DNA of 64,000 nucleotides from Hymenobacter cavernae (GCF_014641455.1 NZ_BMHT01000010.1:1-64000), one strand, 5' to 3'; positions 8,598-15,873 are shown, counted from the stretch's first letter. Notes: generated by a model not told the origin, from the sequence alone. Numbers and translations are program-made.

Positions 8598-9242
8598 ATG
8601 AAAAGATTGGATTTAAAGGGTCAACAATTTGGTAGATTAACTGTAAACGAATTCGCTGGTAGTAAGAGAGTAGGAAACCGCTACCGTACGTTTTGGCAAT
8701 GCGAGTGTGAGTGTGGACAACAAACAGAGGTTAACACGGATAACTTAAGGAATGGGACTACACAAAGCTGTGGGTGTTTGCACCGTGAGTCCACAGCCGC
8801 TATCAACTACAAACACGGAGAAGCCAACTATTCAAAAGAAAACAAAACTTGGTTCGGTATTAAAGCTCGGTGCTACAACCCGAATGCAGAGAAGTATCCT
8901 CAGTATGGTGAGAGAGGGATTACAGTCTGTGAGCGTTGGCTGGATTCGTATGAAGATTTCCTACTAGATATGGGTAGAGCACCAACAAAAGACCATTCTA
9001 TTGAACGTATCGATGTGAATGGTAACTATGAGCCTTCTAACTGTCGTTGGGCTACCGCTAAAGAGCAAGCCAATAATAAGACTACCAACGTGTTCTTAGA
9101 ATTAAACGGTGTGATTAAAACATTAGCGCAGTGGGCTGAAACCCTAGGCTACAACTACAAAAGCTTTCACCGTTACATACGATATCAAAACAAATCCTTA
9201 GCTGATTTAGCAAGAGCTAGGGGATATAACCTAACAAGCTAA
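8598..9242 (+). CDS. HNH homing-type endonuclease
   Basis: A 214-residue free-standing phage endonuclease. The N-terminal zinc-ribbon-like part holds CECECG and SCGCLHRE (residues ~35-70). The HNH core follows with a W..YEDFLLDMG segment, then SIERIDVNGNYEPSNCRWAT (residues ~130-150), the motif of phage HNH/AP2-type nucleases. A C-terminal DNA-binding helical region follows. It starts 59 bp after the endolysin stub and ends 23 bp before the intact endolysin gene, so it lies exactly between two copies of the same gene start. That is what is expected of a selfish nuclease targeting the endolysin locus. Confidence 0.88.
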   Translation: MKRLDLKGQQFGRLTVNEFAGSKRVGNRYRTFWQCECECGQQTEVNTDNLRNGTTQSCGCLHRESTAAINYKHGEANYSKENKTWFGIKARCYNPNAEKYPQYGERGITVCERWLDSYEDFLLDMGRAPTKDHSIERIDVNGNYEPSNCRWATAKEQANNKTTNVFLELNGVIKTLAQWAETLGYNYKSFHRYIRYQNKSLADLARARGYNLTS

Positions 9243-9265
9243 TTACTTGAAAGTAAACTTTATAA

Positions 9266-9955
9266 TTGTCTGATTTTAAATTATTCTACCCTAAGCTGAT
9301 TGCAAATGAGGGTGGCTATCAAGCTAATCCAAAAGACCTAGGCAACGGACCCAGAGGAGAAACCTATAAGGGAATAGCCTCTCGATACCATCCGGCGTGG
9401 GCAGGGTGGAAGATTGTACACGCCTACCGTGAACAATGGTTAGCAGTAGGTAAGAAGCTCCAGACGAGCAAGGATTGGCTAGCCTTTAGCAAGTACTTGG
9501 CTCAGTCCACAGAGCTTGAGCAACTAGTAATACGTTTCTACGAGGCTCAATACTGGGACTCGTTGCTCCTGGACCTAGTAGCTAATCAGTCCGTAGCTGA
9601 GAGCCTAGCTGATGCGGGTGTGAACGCTGGCACGGGCCGCGTTGGATGGATGATTCAGTGGATATTGAGAGTAAGCTTCAATAAAGACCTAGCCTTGGAT
9701 GGTAAGATAGGCCCGTTGACCTTGAAGGCTCTCAATGCTGTTGACCAAGCGCAGTTCCATGCTTGTTTTGCTCAGTTGCGCCGTGATTTCTACCGCTATA
9801 GGACTGGTCAATTTGGGAGTTACCAGCAAGAGCCAAGGTTAGTGGCGCTACACAAATTCTTCCGTGACAAGCTGCACTTGAAAACGGATGTGAGCCAGAA
9901 GGTATTTCTCAGGACGTGGTTACAGAGGGTAGACCATATGAAGTTCTCTGCCTAG
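9266..9955 (+). CDS. GH108 endolysin (N-acetylmuramidase)
   Basis: A 229-residue peptidoglycan hydrolase that cleaves the glycan strand to release phage. The GH108 signature EGGY, with the likely catalytic Glu at residue 15, is followed by RGETYKGIASRYHPAW. A C-terminal PG-binding-3-like segment has LDGKIGPLTLKALN near residue 148. Translation begins at TTG 9266, confirmed by the matching N-terminus of the upstream stub. There is no signal peptide, so export would need a holin; small membrane proteins lie on both sides. Confidence 0.9.
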   Translation: MSDFKLFYPKLIANEGGYQANPKDLGNGPRGETYKGIASRYHPAWAGWKIVHAYREQWLAVGKKLQTSKDWLAFSKYLAQSTELEQLVIRFYEAQYWDSLLLDLVANQSVAESLADAGVNAGTGRVGWMIQWILRVSFNKDLALDGKIGPLTLKALNAVDQAQFHACFAQLRRDFYRYRTGQFGSYQQEPRLVALHKFFRDKLHLKTDVSQKVFLRTWLQRVDHMKFSA

Positions 9956-9980
9956 GGTTACTCAGGAGTATTTAAGTAGT

Positions 9981-10205
9981 ATGAAGAATCTTGTAACCAA
10001 ACTACTTACCAATTTATACCCCGAACACGATGGGGGTACTGCCATGTTCATTTCAGGCCTATTGTTGTCTGCTATCATGATGACAATCATCACTATCAGT
10101 GATGCTCTAACTGAAGGTGCTGATATGTATGAAGTCGCGTGCATACTAATGTTCGTGTTGCTAGCTGCTGCTACCTACGTGTTTGGTAAGTCTACTCAAG
10201 AGTAG
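9981..10205 (+). CDS. Small two-helix membrane protein, possible holin
   Basis: A 74-residue protein with two hydrophobic helices, about residues 22-41 (MFISGLLLSAIMMTIITIS) and 51-68 (ACILMFVLLAAATYVFG), joined by a short acidic loop. It begins 26 bp after the endolysin stop. Size, topology and place suit a class II holin. It is the last gene before iteron region B. Confidence 0.6.
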   Translation: MKNLVTKLLTNLYPEHDGGTAMFISGLLLSAIMMTIITISDALTEGADMYEVACILMFVLLAAATYVFGKSTQE

Positions 10206-10215
10206 GGATGGTCAA

Positions 10216-10481
10216 AAGTTACACTTCAACTGCTACTAGGTGTAACCAACATGTGCCTGATTATCATTACGATAGCCAATAAGGTTACACTAGTTACACG
10301 GTTACACTAGTTTTTCAACCATACATAATCTACATATTCCCATTATGGGACTACTCTACACATATTATACTCTCTTTTTAGTGTAACCAGTGTAACCTCT
10401 AAGGTAAGTAGTATTATATCAGCAAGTTACGGGTTACACTTGGCAATTTTGAAGTGTAACCTTGTGTAACCAAGTGTAACC
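10216..10481. repeat. Iteron region B, inverted copy of region A
   Basis: The reverse complement of this block aligns with 1108-1371 over most of its length. It contains the same order of GGTTACAC and GTGTAACC units, the CCCATTATGGG centre, the shared flank AAAAAGAGAGTATAATA and the shared GTTGAAAAACTAGTGTAACC. I count 11 core units, as in region A. It separates the lysis genes from higBA. It contains no convincing gene. Confidence 0.85.
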
Positions 10482-10517
10482 TGTTGCTGATTTTTATTTT
10501 GTTTTTGGTAAGTTTAT

Positions 10518-10548
10518 TTTGATTGTGGTAAGTATTTACCTACCTTTG
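10518..10548 (+). promoter_or_regulatory. higBA promoter with internal operator
   Basis: TTTG (10518-10521), 19 bp, then TACCTTTG (10541-10548) match the Bacteroidota -33/-7 consensus exactly. The palindrome GGTAAGTATTTACC (10527-10540) fills the spacer, and GGTAAGT recurs at 10507. HigA-type antitoxins repress their own promoter, so this is the likely autoregulatory operator. Confidence 0.7.
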
Positions 10549-10580
10549 GTGTATACCAAGCAAGCCAAATCAGACTGACC

Positions 10581-10883
10581 ATGCGAATCTTTACCAGAAA
10601 AGCAATCCAGGATTTTTCGCAAGCCAATGCACAAGCCAAGGAAGACCTAGCTGTTTGGTTTAAGCAAGTAGAACTAGCTGATTGGAAGGATTTTAATGCT
10701 GTGCGTAGCGATTTCCCGAGCACAGATTATATTGGTGACAATCGCTACGTGTTTAACATAAAAGGCAATCATTACAGGTTAATCGCAATGGTGTTCTTTC
10801 CACCTAGACAAGTCTATATAAGAGGTATTTTTACACATGCAGCTTACGATAAGCTTAGTAAACAGCAGATAATTAATCTGTAG
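10581..10883 (+). CDS. higB: HigB-type toxin (mRNA interferase)
   Basis: A 100-residue protein of the HigB/RelE-like fold that cleaves mRNA on the ribosome. It has the family pattern MRIFTRKAIQDF, then AVRSDFPSTDYIGDNRYVFNIKGNHYRLIAMV and a late IRGIFTHAAYDKL segment, in which His and basic residues form the active site in relatives. Toxin comes first and antitoxin second, the usual higBA order, 40 bp apart. A strong promoter with palindromic operator lies 30 bp upstream. Confidence 0.85.
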   Translation: MRIFTRKAIQDFSQANAQAKEDLAVWFKQVELADWKDFNAVRSDFPSTDYIGDNRYVFNIKGNHYRLIAMVFFPPRQVYIRGIFTHAAYDKLSKQQIINL

Positions 10884-10923
10884 CTCCAACCACAGTTCAG
10901 TTTCTCACTCAATTTCTCAGGCC

Positions 10924-11286
10924 ATGTTCACCAGCATCACCAACGATAAGGAACACGAAGAAGCGGTAAACCAGCTTATTCAATGGAATCAGGCTCCTGA
11001 CGCACATGAACGACTAGCAGAAATCCAAGCACTAGGAGAACTAGTAGAAGCTTACGAAATCGCAGCAGGCCACACGCCAGACCCGCCACAGACACTACGG
11101 GGTATTCTGGAAGTTGAGATGTTCAAGCGCCGAATAAGACAGAAGAACCTAGCTGAAATGCTGGAAGTAACCGAAACACGTTTATCAGAAATAATGCGAG
11201 GTAAACGGGAAATGAACATGGATTTCGCTCGTAAGCTCTACACCAAGTTGAAGATACCTGCTGATGTTATCTTAACCATAAGCTAG
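10924..11286 (+). CDS. higA: HigA-type antitoxin (HTH)
   Basis: A 120-residue antitoxin and autorepressor. The N-terminal half (to ~residue 60) is acidic and helical. The C-terminal XRE-type helix-turn-helix at ~70-115 reads LAEMLEVTETRLSEIMRGKREMNM. It binds HigB and the operator upstream of higB. A terminator 34 bp downstream closes the two-gene operon. Confidence 0.85.
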   Translation: MFTSITNDKEHEEAVNQLIQWNQAPDAHERLAEIQALGELVEAYEIAAGHTPDPPQTLRGILEVEMFKRRIRQKNLAEMLEVTETRLSEIMRGKREMNMDFARKLYTKLKIPADVILTIS

Positions 11287-11319
11287 AACTGTCTAAACCC
11301 TTCGTACAAATTGATAGTG

Positions 11320-11351
11320 AGCCTCTTGGAGAAATCCGGGAGGCTTTTTTG
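11320..11351 (+). terminator. Terminator of higBA
   Basis: AGCCTC (11320-11325) pairs with GAGGCT (11340-11345), followed by a T run. It lies directly after higA. Confidence 0.75.
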
Positions 11352-11376
11352 TTGCCTTAAGTTGTCTTGAATTATT

Positions 11377-11432
11377 TGTAAGAAAATAATCTTACAAAGG
11401 TATTGTGTTGTAAGAAAATGTTCTTACATTTG
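11377..11432 (+). promoter_or_regulatory. Promoter covered by twin palindromic operators
   Basis: TGTAAGA-N6-TCTTACA occurs twice, at 11377-11396 and 11409-11428, with centres 32 bp apart (three helical turns). The second overlaps the -7 box TACATTTG (11425-11432), which has a TTG 19 bp upstream (11403-11405). Such twin sites on one DNA face suit cooperative binding of a phage repressor. The promoter faces the gene at 11560. Confidence 0.7.
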
Positions 11433-11559
11433 AATATCAGAATGGCACACGGCTAAACTGATACTGTCTCAGCTCTTTGAAATCTGGAAGTAAACAAACC
11501 TAACCGACCTGCTACTAGCATTCAGTTGCTAATAGCCCCAACCTTCAAATTTACACAAA

Positions 11560-11883
11560 ATGGAAACCGCAATCGTAAATCTCGAAACCATCTACAGCAA
11601 ATTGGAAAAGATTTTCCGGACTAAGAAAGCTGTAAAAGTTGTCTGCTTTGACCACAAAGTAAAAGTGATTCACTACCAGACAACAATTTTCGAAGTGAAT
11701 CAGGATGGTGAAATCACCTTAGACAATGGTGGTTACATGACCAGAACGACAAAAGACCACTTGAATGAATGCTTAGAAGCCCTAGGGAAAGTGGAGAGAA
11801 TTTACCAGAAGAAAGGCAAGTGGTATGTATCAGGACTTGATACCACAGAGTTTACCCGAGGCTTTAAAATGACCACTTACTAG
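11560..11883 (+). CDS. Hypothetical small phage protein, 107 aa
   Basis: A basic, mixed alpha/beta protein that I do not recognise. It starts about 120 bp after the twin-operator promoter, leaving a long leader. There is no membrane segment or zinc site. Expression controlled by a twin operator points to a regulatory or early phage role, by inference only. A short hairpin (11896-11918) and T-rich stretch follow it. Confidence 0.55.
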   Translation: METAIVNLETIYSKLEKIFRTKKAVKVVCFDHKVKVIHYQTTIFEVNQDGEITLDNGGYMTRTTKDHLNECLEALGKVERIYQKKGKWYVSGLDTTEFTRGFKMTTY

Positions 11884-11895
11884 AAAAAGAAAAAT

Positions 11896-11931
11896 GGAGC
11901 TGGTGAGACAGCGGCTCCTACTTCTTTTTAT
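11896..11931 (+). terminator. Weak terminator-like hairpin
   Basis: GGAGC (11896-11900) can pair with GCTCC (11914-11918), followed by a T-rich stretch. The stem is only five base pairs. It lies just after the stop of the 107-residue protein gene. Confidence 0.35.
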
Positions 11932-11940
11932 TGCTAACCT

Positions 11941-12204
11941 GAAAAAGAAAGTGGTCATGACTCGTTTCGCATTCGTATTCTTGGAAGAATTGAAAACCCA
12001 GGTAAAGCCTTTATATGGTTCAACATGAAAGCTGAGAGGGTAGAAGTTAATAAGGGTTTCATTATTAGCTGCCTACAGAATTCGCATCAACAAGCAACAG
12101 AAAATAAATTGCTCAGGATGATAAAAACCCAGGGTTATACCAAAGCCAGAATTTGGGAAGATAAAGAAAATCCAGGCTCTTATAGATATATCAGAGTCGA
12201 TTAA
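11941..12204 (+). other. Open frame without a start codon, possible gene remnant
   Basis: From 11938 a frame stays open for 88 codons to TAA 12202-12204 and reads like real protein, with ILGRIENPGKAFIWFN and ENPGSYRYIRVD. No ATG, GTG or TTG begins it before an internal ATG near 12026. An overlapping frame from ATG 11894 reads into it, then stops. It is probably a frameshifted small phage gene or one that has lost its 5' end. Confidence 0.35.
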
Positions 12205-12210
12205 ATCAGA

Positions 12211-12242
12211 AGGGTAGGGGCTCCATGTCTCTACCCTTTTTT
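12211..12242 (+). terminator. Terminator after the small phage genes
   Basis: AGGGTAG (12211-12217) pairs with CTACCCT (12231-12237), followed by a T run. Confidence 0.7.
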
Positions 12243-12283
12243 ATGCGTAAATTTGTCCCTGCAACACTGAAATCACCTATCTG

Positions 12284-12517
12284 ATGCCACTATCCACAGA
12301 CCCTAATAAATTGCCCCACGTCAAAGCGCTTTTGAACGATTGGGGTATATCTGCTACCGATTTAGCTAATGGTATCGGTCTGAATACCAAGACAGTAAGT
12401 AATAAATTTAGCCCTAGCTTCCGTGATACCTTCAGTCCAGACCAACAGCAAGCAGTTAAGGAGTACCTGAAGCACTTGAGAGACGCCGTAGACCACTTAC
12501 TCCAAGACTGGGAGTAA
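12284..12517 (+). CDS. Small helix-turn-helix protein
   Basis: A 77-residue protein with a likely Cro/C1-type HTH at ~18-45 (ISATDLANGIGLNTKTVSNKF) and a C-terminal helix with Trp. It is short enough to be a DNA-binding domain alone, such as a phage Cro or excision control protein. It converges on the integrase gene with two terminators between them. Confidence 0.55.
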   Translation: MPLSTDPNKLPHVKALLNDWGISATDLANGIGLNTKTVSNKFSPSFRDTFSPDQQQAVKEYLKHLRDAVDHLLQDWE

Positions 12518-12534
12518 AGCCGTATCTTTGCATC

Positions 12535-12567
12535 AAAATGTAGCCGTTCGCGGTTTTCATTTTTGTG
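12535..12567 (+). terminator. UUCG-loop hairpin after the HTH gene
   Basis: AAAATG..GCCG pairs across a TTCG tetraloop with CGGT..CATTTT (12535-12563) and is followed by T-rich DNA. A -7-like TATCTTTG (12523-12530) lies just before it, so a short transcript is also possible. Confidence 0.5.
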
Positions 12568-12574
12568 TAAATTG

Positions 12575-12606
12575 AAAGTGCCTGGGTCTTGCTCAGGCAC
12601 TTTTTG
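12575..12606. terminator. Terminator shared with the integrase gene end
   Basis: AAAGTGCCTG (12575-12584) pairs with CAGGCACTTT (12594-12603), with T or A runs on both sides, so it can act in both directions. The integrase stop codon lies inside the stem. Confidence 0.75.
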
Positions 12607-13990
12607 TTTTAATTGCTTGCGCAACTCTTTCCCGTGCTTTTGCTTCTGCTTTCTCCTTTACGTTGGCTTTCTCAACCTTCAAGTATTTCAGGATTTCATT
12701 CGAAGTACTACCCAGCATCGCTTTTATTTCCTCTACTGAATACTTGTGTACGTTGTACATGTTGGTGACAAAACCTCGGCGTGATGAGTGATTGCTAATT
12801 AGTTCGTGCTTCTGGAATTCGAAATAGAAGGGTTGACGCCACTTATATTTTACAATATGGATGGTGTGCTGGTTTACCCCGTGACGCTCAAATATTTTCT
12901 TCAGGATTAGCTTGATATACTTATTATATTTTACCTCCGATACAAGGTTTAACTTCATTTCATATTTATTCAATATCTGCTCTATTCGTTCGTCAGTTGC
13001 CAATGGAATGAAGTAAGAGGTTTTGTTCTTGGTATTTCTACCTACTAACATTTCATCTTCTACCCAGAACTTACTATTCTGGATATCACTAACTCGCAAG
13101 CCTGTCAGGTTACCGAATACGCACAGGTCAATATACTTTTGCTCCCAGGTTTCTTGAGGCTGATAAGCACATATAAGATTTAATTCCTTCGGAGTTAGAT
13201 AAATAATTTCCTTGACTTCACTCAAGACTTCAAAGGACCTATAGGCTGGATTTACTTGTATTCCATCTGCTACGCACTTATTGAGGAAGGTCTTCAACTT
13301 TTTAACGTTGGCTCCAAACCATCCATCAAAACTATCTCTCAATAACCAGTCCCCGTAGGCTTTGTAGAAAGCCTTATTCATGTTGTCGAAAGTCAGGGTA
13401 AACCCAGTTTCTTCGCCAAACTTGAGCAAGGTATTTTTCCAGCTAGTGATTTGTTGCCTCACTAGTTTGCTGGACTTGATGAAGGTGGCTGGATACTCGT
13501 CTAAGAGCTGACGAAAGTGAGCTACTGCCTTGGCTTGTTCGTCATCGTTGGCGTCTACAAAGGCTTGGGTAGATGCTATAAAGTTCTTATATGTTTCTAC
13601 TGTCTCCTTGGTTTCCCTAGCCTGCCTGACTTTCCTCTCCCTAGGTGATTTGTCTTCTAGCTCATTCTGATAAGCATCAGTTTCCATTGCCAACCAACGA
13701 GCAAACAAAGCTTGAACCTGCTGCCAATCCTCTTTATCCTGAGCCTTGCTAGCTGCTATTTCCAACACACGCTTCTGGAAGGTAAGCTTGTTGTTTAGTT
13801 GGAAGGCTTCGTCATGGTCGTCACTTACTTTCTCATTTGTGGCGTCCCAGAGGTTAGGATGAATATTCAGCCCCAAGGATTTCCAATACTGTTGCCGAGC
13901 GACTGTGTAGCGTAAAAACAAGGGTATCTCACCTTTCTTACTGGGTTTACCTTTGGCCCGGATGGCTACGCTGAATGTCGTCTCTTTCAT
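12593..13990 (-). CDS. Tyrosine integrase
   Basis: Site-specific recombinase for integration of the element. An N-terminal arm-binding domain (TTFSVAIRAKGKPSKKGEIPL), a SAM-like core-binding domain and the catalytic domain are present. Visible catalytic residues are Arg in NLTGLRVSD, His and Arg in NHSSRRGF and a Tyr in KYLKV. The usual second His (LGH) is Ser here (MLGST). I chose the Met of MKETTF (13990) because the ten residues from a start at 14020 do not fit the family; this leaves 465 residues. The gene points away from the presumed attachment site, about 125 bp upstream of it. Confidence 0.88.
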   Translation of the reverse strand: MKETTFSVAIRAKGKPSKKGEIPLFLRYTVARQQYWKSLGLNIHPNLWDATNEKVSDDHDEAFQLNNKLTFQKRVLEIAASKAQDKEDWQQVQALFARWLAMETDAYQNELEDKSPRERKVRQARETKETVETYKNFIASTQAFVDANDDEQAKAVAHFRQLLDEYPATFIKSSKLVRQQITSWKNTLLKFGEETGFTLTFDNMNKAFYKAYGDWLLRDSFDGWFGANVKKLKTFLNKCVADGIQVNPAYRSFEVLSEVKEIIYLTPKELNLICAYQPQETWEQKYIDLCVFGNLTGLRVSDIQNSKFWVEDEMLVGRNTKNKTSYFIPLATDERIEQILNKYEMKLNLVSEVKYNKYIKLILKKIFERHGVNQHTIHIVKYKWRQPFYFEFQKHELISNHSSRRGFVTNMYNVHKYSVEEIKAMLGSTSNEILKYLKVEKANVKEKAEAKARERVAQAIKTKSA

Positions 13991-14113
13991 GTCTGTATCT
14001 CGTTGGATTCCAGAAGACAAGATACAAAACTACTCCTACATTTTTCTCATTTTCACTCCTACATTTCAAGAAAAAAGTGCTCCTATTGGCTGGAAATGAG
14101 GTTTTAGTTTGCT

Positions 14114-14133
14114 TTCGAATCCCAGCGGAATCA
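14114..14133 (+). other. Probable attachment site: tRNA 3'-end-like sequence
   Basis: TTCGAATCCCAGCGGAATCA has the layout of a tRNA T-loop (TTCGAAT), 3' T-stem, 3' acceptor strand and discriminator base. The sequence 5' of it does not complete a tRNA. A strong terminator follows at once. Integrases of this type often target tRNA 3' ends, and the change of base composition occurs here, so this is a good candidate for attR. The complete tRNA would lie at the other prophage end, outside the window. Confidence 0.45.
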
Positions 14134-14136
14134 CGA

Positions 14137-14164
14137 AAGCCTCGACGAAAGTCGAGGCTTTTTT
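14137..14164 (+). terminator. Perfect hairpin terminator after the att-like site
   Basis: AAGCCTCGAC, a GAAA loop, GTCGAGGCTT, then a T run. It is probably the original terminator of the tRNA gene at the integration site. Confidence 0.8.
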
Positions 14165-14213
14165 GTTGTCTATTGAGCCAAGGCTCGGGATTTGTCGCCT
14201 CTGTGCTTACTGC

Positions 14214-14280
14214 GCGAAGCTCTCCTTTCCCATGCTTCGCAGCGTGGCTTACTAAACCCATGAGTTAATCCACGGGCTTA
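14214..14280. repeat. Hairpin pair at the prophage/host junction
   Basis: GCGAAGC (14214-14220) pairs with GCTTCGC (14234-14240). TAAACCCATGAGTTA (14253-14267) forms an imperfect palindrome with the following bases to 14280. Such subterminal hairpins resemble the ends of small transposable elements, but no transposase is near. Confidence 0.35.
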
Positions 14281-14356
14281 CTGGTGAGGAGCTAGGTTTT
14301 ACAGGCACAAAATTAAGGCTTTAGTAACCGTTTTTCGCTGGTTTTAGTATCAGAGA

Positions 14357-14486
14357 CAGAATGACTTCTGAGCGGGGAAAGCTGATCGGAGCACAGGCAT
14401 GAGGAGAACATCAAAAAAGGTGATTCTGTCAGGTTGCGTGACCTAGGTGCCGGCGGAGTAGGCCGGCTCAGAAAAGAGTCATTCTG
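14357..14486. repeat. Inverted CAGAATGACT repeat
   Basis: CAGAATGACT (14357-14366) and its complement AGTCATTCTG (14477-14486) flank about 110 bp upstream of the SDR gene. The core GTCATTC is shared with the intergenic repeats at 42266 and 48277. The first ACCTAGGT in the window lies inside. Confidence 0.45.
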
Positions 14487-14516
14487 ACCAAACCTTAAAA
14501 AGAGCACAGCATTATC

Positions 14517-15524
14517 ATGACAGAGGAACACAAACTCAGCCGGCGCAAAGTACTCGGCGGACTAGGCGTTAGCTTGGCCGCGGCGGCGGTTTCGCCGGTT
14601 TTGTCGGTTGAAGGCGCGCCCATTGCGGAAGCCTCGGCCCCGGAACCCCTTACCGACCCGACTACTAAATACCCTAAGCCGCCATTCAAAGGGCAGTCGC
14701 AGCCCTGGCCGGGACTGGCCAGCCAGATGGACCCGCGCCCCGACCACGGCGAGAGCAGCTACAAGGGCTCGGGCCGACTGAAGGGCCGCCGGGCGTTGAT
14801 TACGGGCGGCGATTCGGGCATGGGCCGTGCGGCTGCTATTGCCTACGCGCGGGAAGGTGCCGATGTGGCCATCAATTACCTGCCCGCGGAAGAGGCTGAT
14901 GCTAAAGAGGTTATTGCCCTGATCAAGAAAGAAGGCCGCAAAGCCATTGCCATTCCTGGTGATTTGCGCGATGAAGCTTTCTGCAAGCGGCTGGTCGATG
15001 AGGCCGTGCGTGGCCTGGGCGGACTGGATATTCTGGTCAGCAATGCGGCCCGGCAGCAGCAACACCAGTCCATTCTGGACCTCTCGAGCGAGGACTTCGA
15101 CGCGACGATGAAAACCAACATCTACGCCCCATTTTGGATCATTAAGGCTGCGCTGCCCCATTTGCAGCCCGGCTCGACTATCATTGGCACTACTTCCGAG
15201 CAGGCCACCGATCCTTCCGCCGATCTGTACGATTACGCCCAGACCAAAGCTGCTACTACCAACTATGTCCGGTCGCTGGCCAAGCAGCTGGCTCCGAAAG
15301 GCATCCGGGTGAATGGCGTGGCGCCCGGCCCGATCTGGACACCTTTGCAGGTGAGCGGCGGCGCGACTCAGGAAAAGCTCAAGAAGTTCGGCGGCGACAC
15401 CCCAATGGGGCGGCCTGGGCAGCCCGTGGAGCTAGCTTCTATTTATGTACAGCTGGCTGCGAGTGATGCCAGCTATGCCACCGGTCAGGTTTACGGAGCC
15501 GCCGGCGGCGGCGGGCAGCCCTAG
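14517..15524 (+). CDS. SDR oxidoreductase with Tat-like signal
   Basis: NAD(P)-dependent short-chain dehydrogenase of the glucose-dehydrogenase-like group. The N-terminus SRRKVLGGLGVSLAAAAV (~residues 8-25) is a twin-arginine signal, so the folded cofactor-bound enzyme would be exported. The Rossmann motif TGGDSGMG lies near residue 94 and the catalytic Tyr-Lys in YAQTK near residue 240; NAG is replaced by SNAA. The substrate is unknown; relatives are general-stress proteins. A strong terminator follows. Confidence 0.85.
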   Translation: MTEEHKLSRRKVLGGLGVSLAAAAVSPVLSVEGAPIAEASAPEPLTDPTTKYPKPPFKGQSQPWPGLASQMDPRPDHGESSYKGSGRLKGRRALITGGDSGMGRAAAIAYAREGADVAINYLPAEEADAKEVIALIKKEGRKAIAIPGDLRDEAFCKRLVDEAVRGLGGLDILVSNAARQQQHQSILDLSSEDFDATMKTNIYAPFWIIKAALPHLQPGSTIIGTTSEQATDPSADLYDYAQTKAATTNYVRSLAKQLAPKGIRVNGVAPGPIWTPLQVSGGATQEKLKKFGGDTPMGRPGQPVELASIYVQLAASDASYATGQVYGAAGGGGQP

Positions 15525-15574
15525 GAGGTTGTTGTTGAAAGTGTTACAAGATTATAAAACGAATCTTGTAAAAG

Positions 15575-15606
15575 AAAAAAGGGGCTGCGTCAGCAGCCCC
15601 TTTTTT
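15575..15606. terminator. Bidirectional terminator
   Basis: Perfect stem AAAAAAGGGGCTGC / GCAGCCCCTTTTTT with a GTCA loop, 50 bp after the SDR stop. Confidence 0.9.
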
Positions 15607-15713
15607 GTGTCTTGCTATTTAAGAAAAACCTAGGTAGGTGGTTAGTGTTGCCGTTCGTCTCAGTGTAGCGCTGACTTTGTAACCTTTGTAACTCAGGTTG
15701 TGAAGTCGTCGGA

Positions 15714-15873
15714 CCGAGCCCCAGTGGGGCGGCATGTCGGTAGAACGTAGGAAGTACAAACGACCGAGCCCCAGCGGGGCGGCACCTAGGTTCCAAAGCC
15801 AGGTGCCGCCCGCTGGGGCTCGGGTAAAACAATACACGAACTTTCTATACCGATATGGCGCCCCGCTGGGGCT
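15714..15873. repeat. Four-hairpin dispersed repeat, copy 1
   Basis: GC-rich palindromes of the type AGCCCCAGYGGGGC recur at 15717, 15768, ~15809 and ~15859, with conserved linkers including GGTAGAAC and TACAAACGACC. The same order of hairpins and linkers occurs at 27897-28055. This is an REP/BIME-like intergenic element. It lies downstream of two converging genes. Confidence 0.8.

Noticed and set aside
8461..9300. Group I intron splitting the endolysin gene
   Set aside because: The downstream copy restarts from residue 1 instead of continuing the stub, so removal of the middle would not produce one joined frame.
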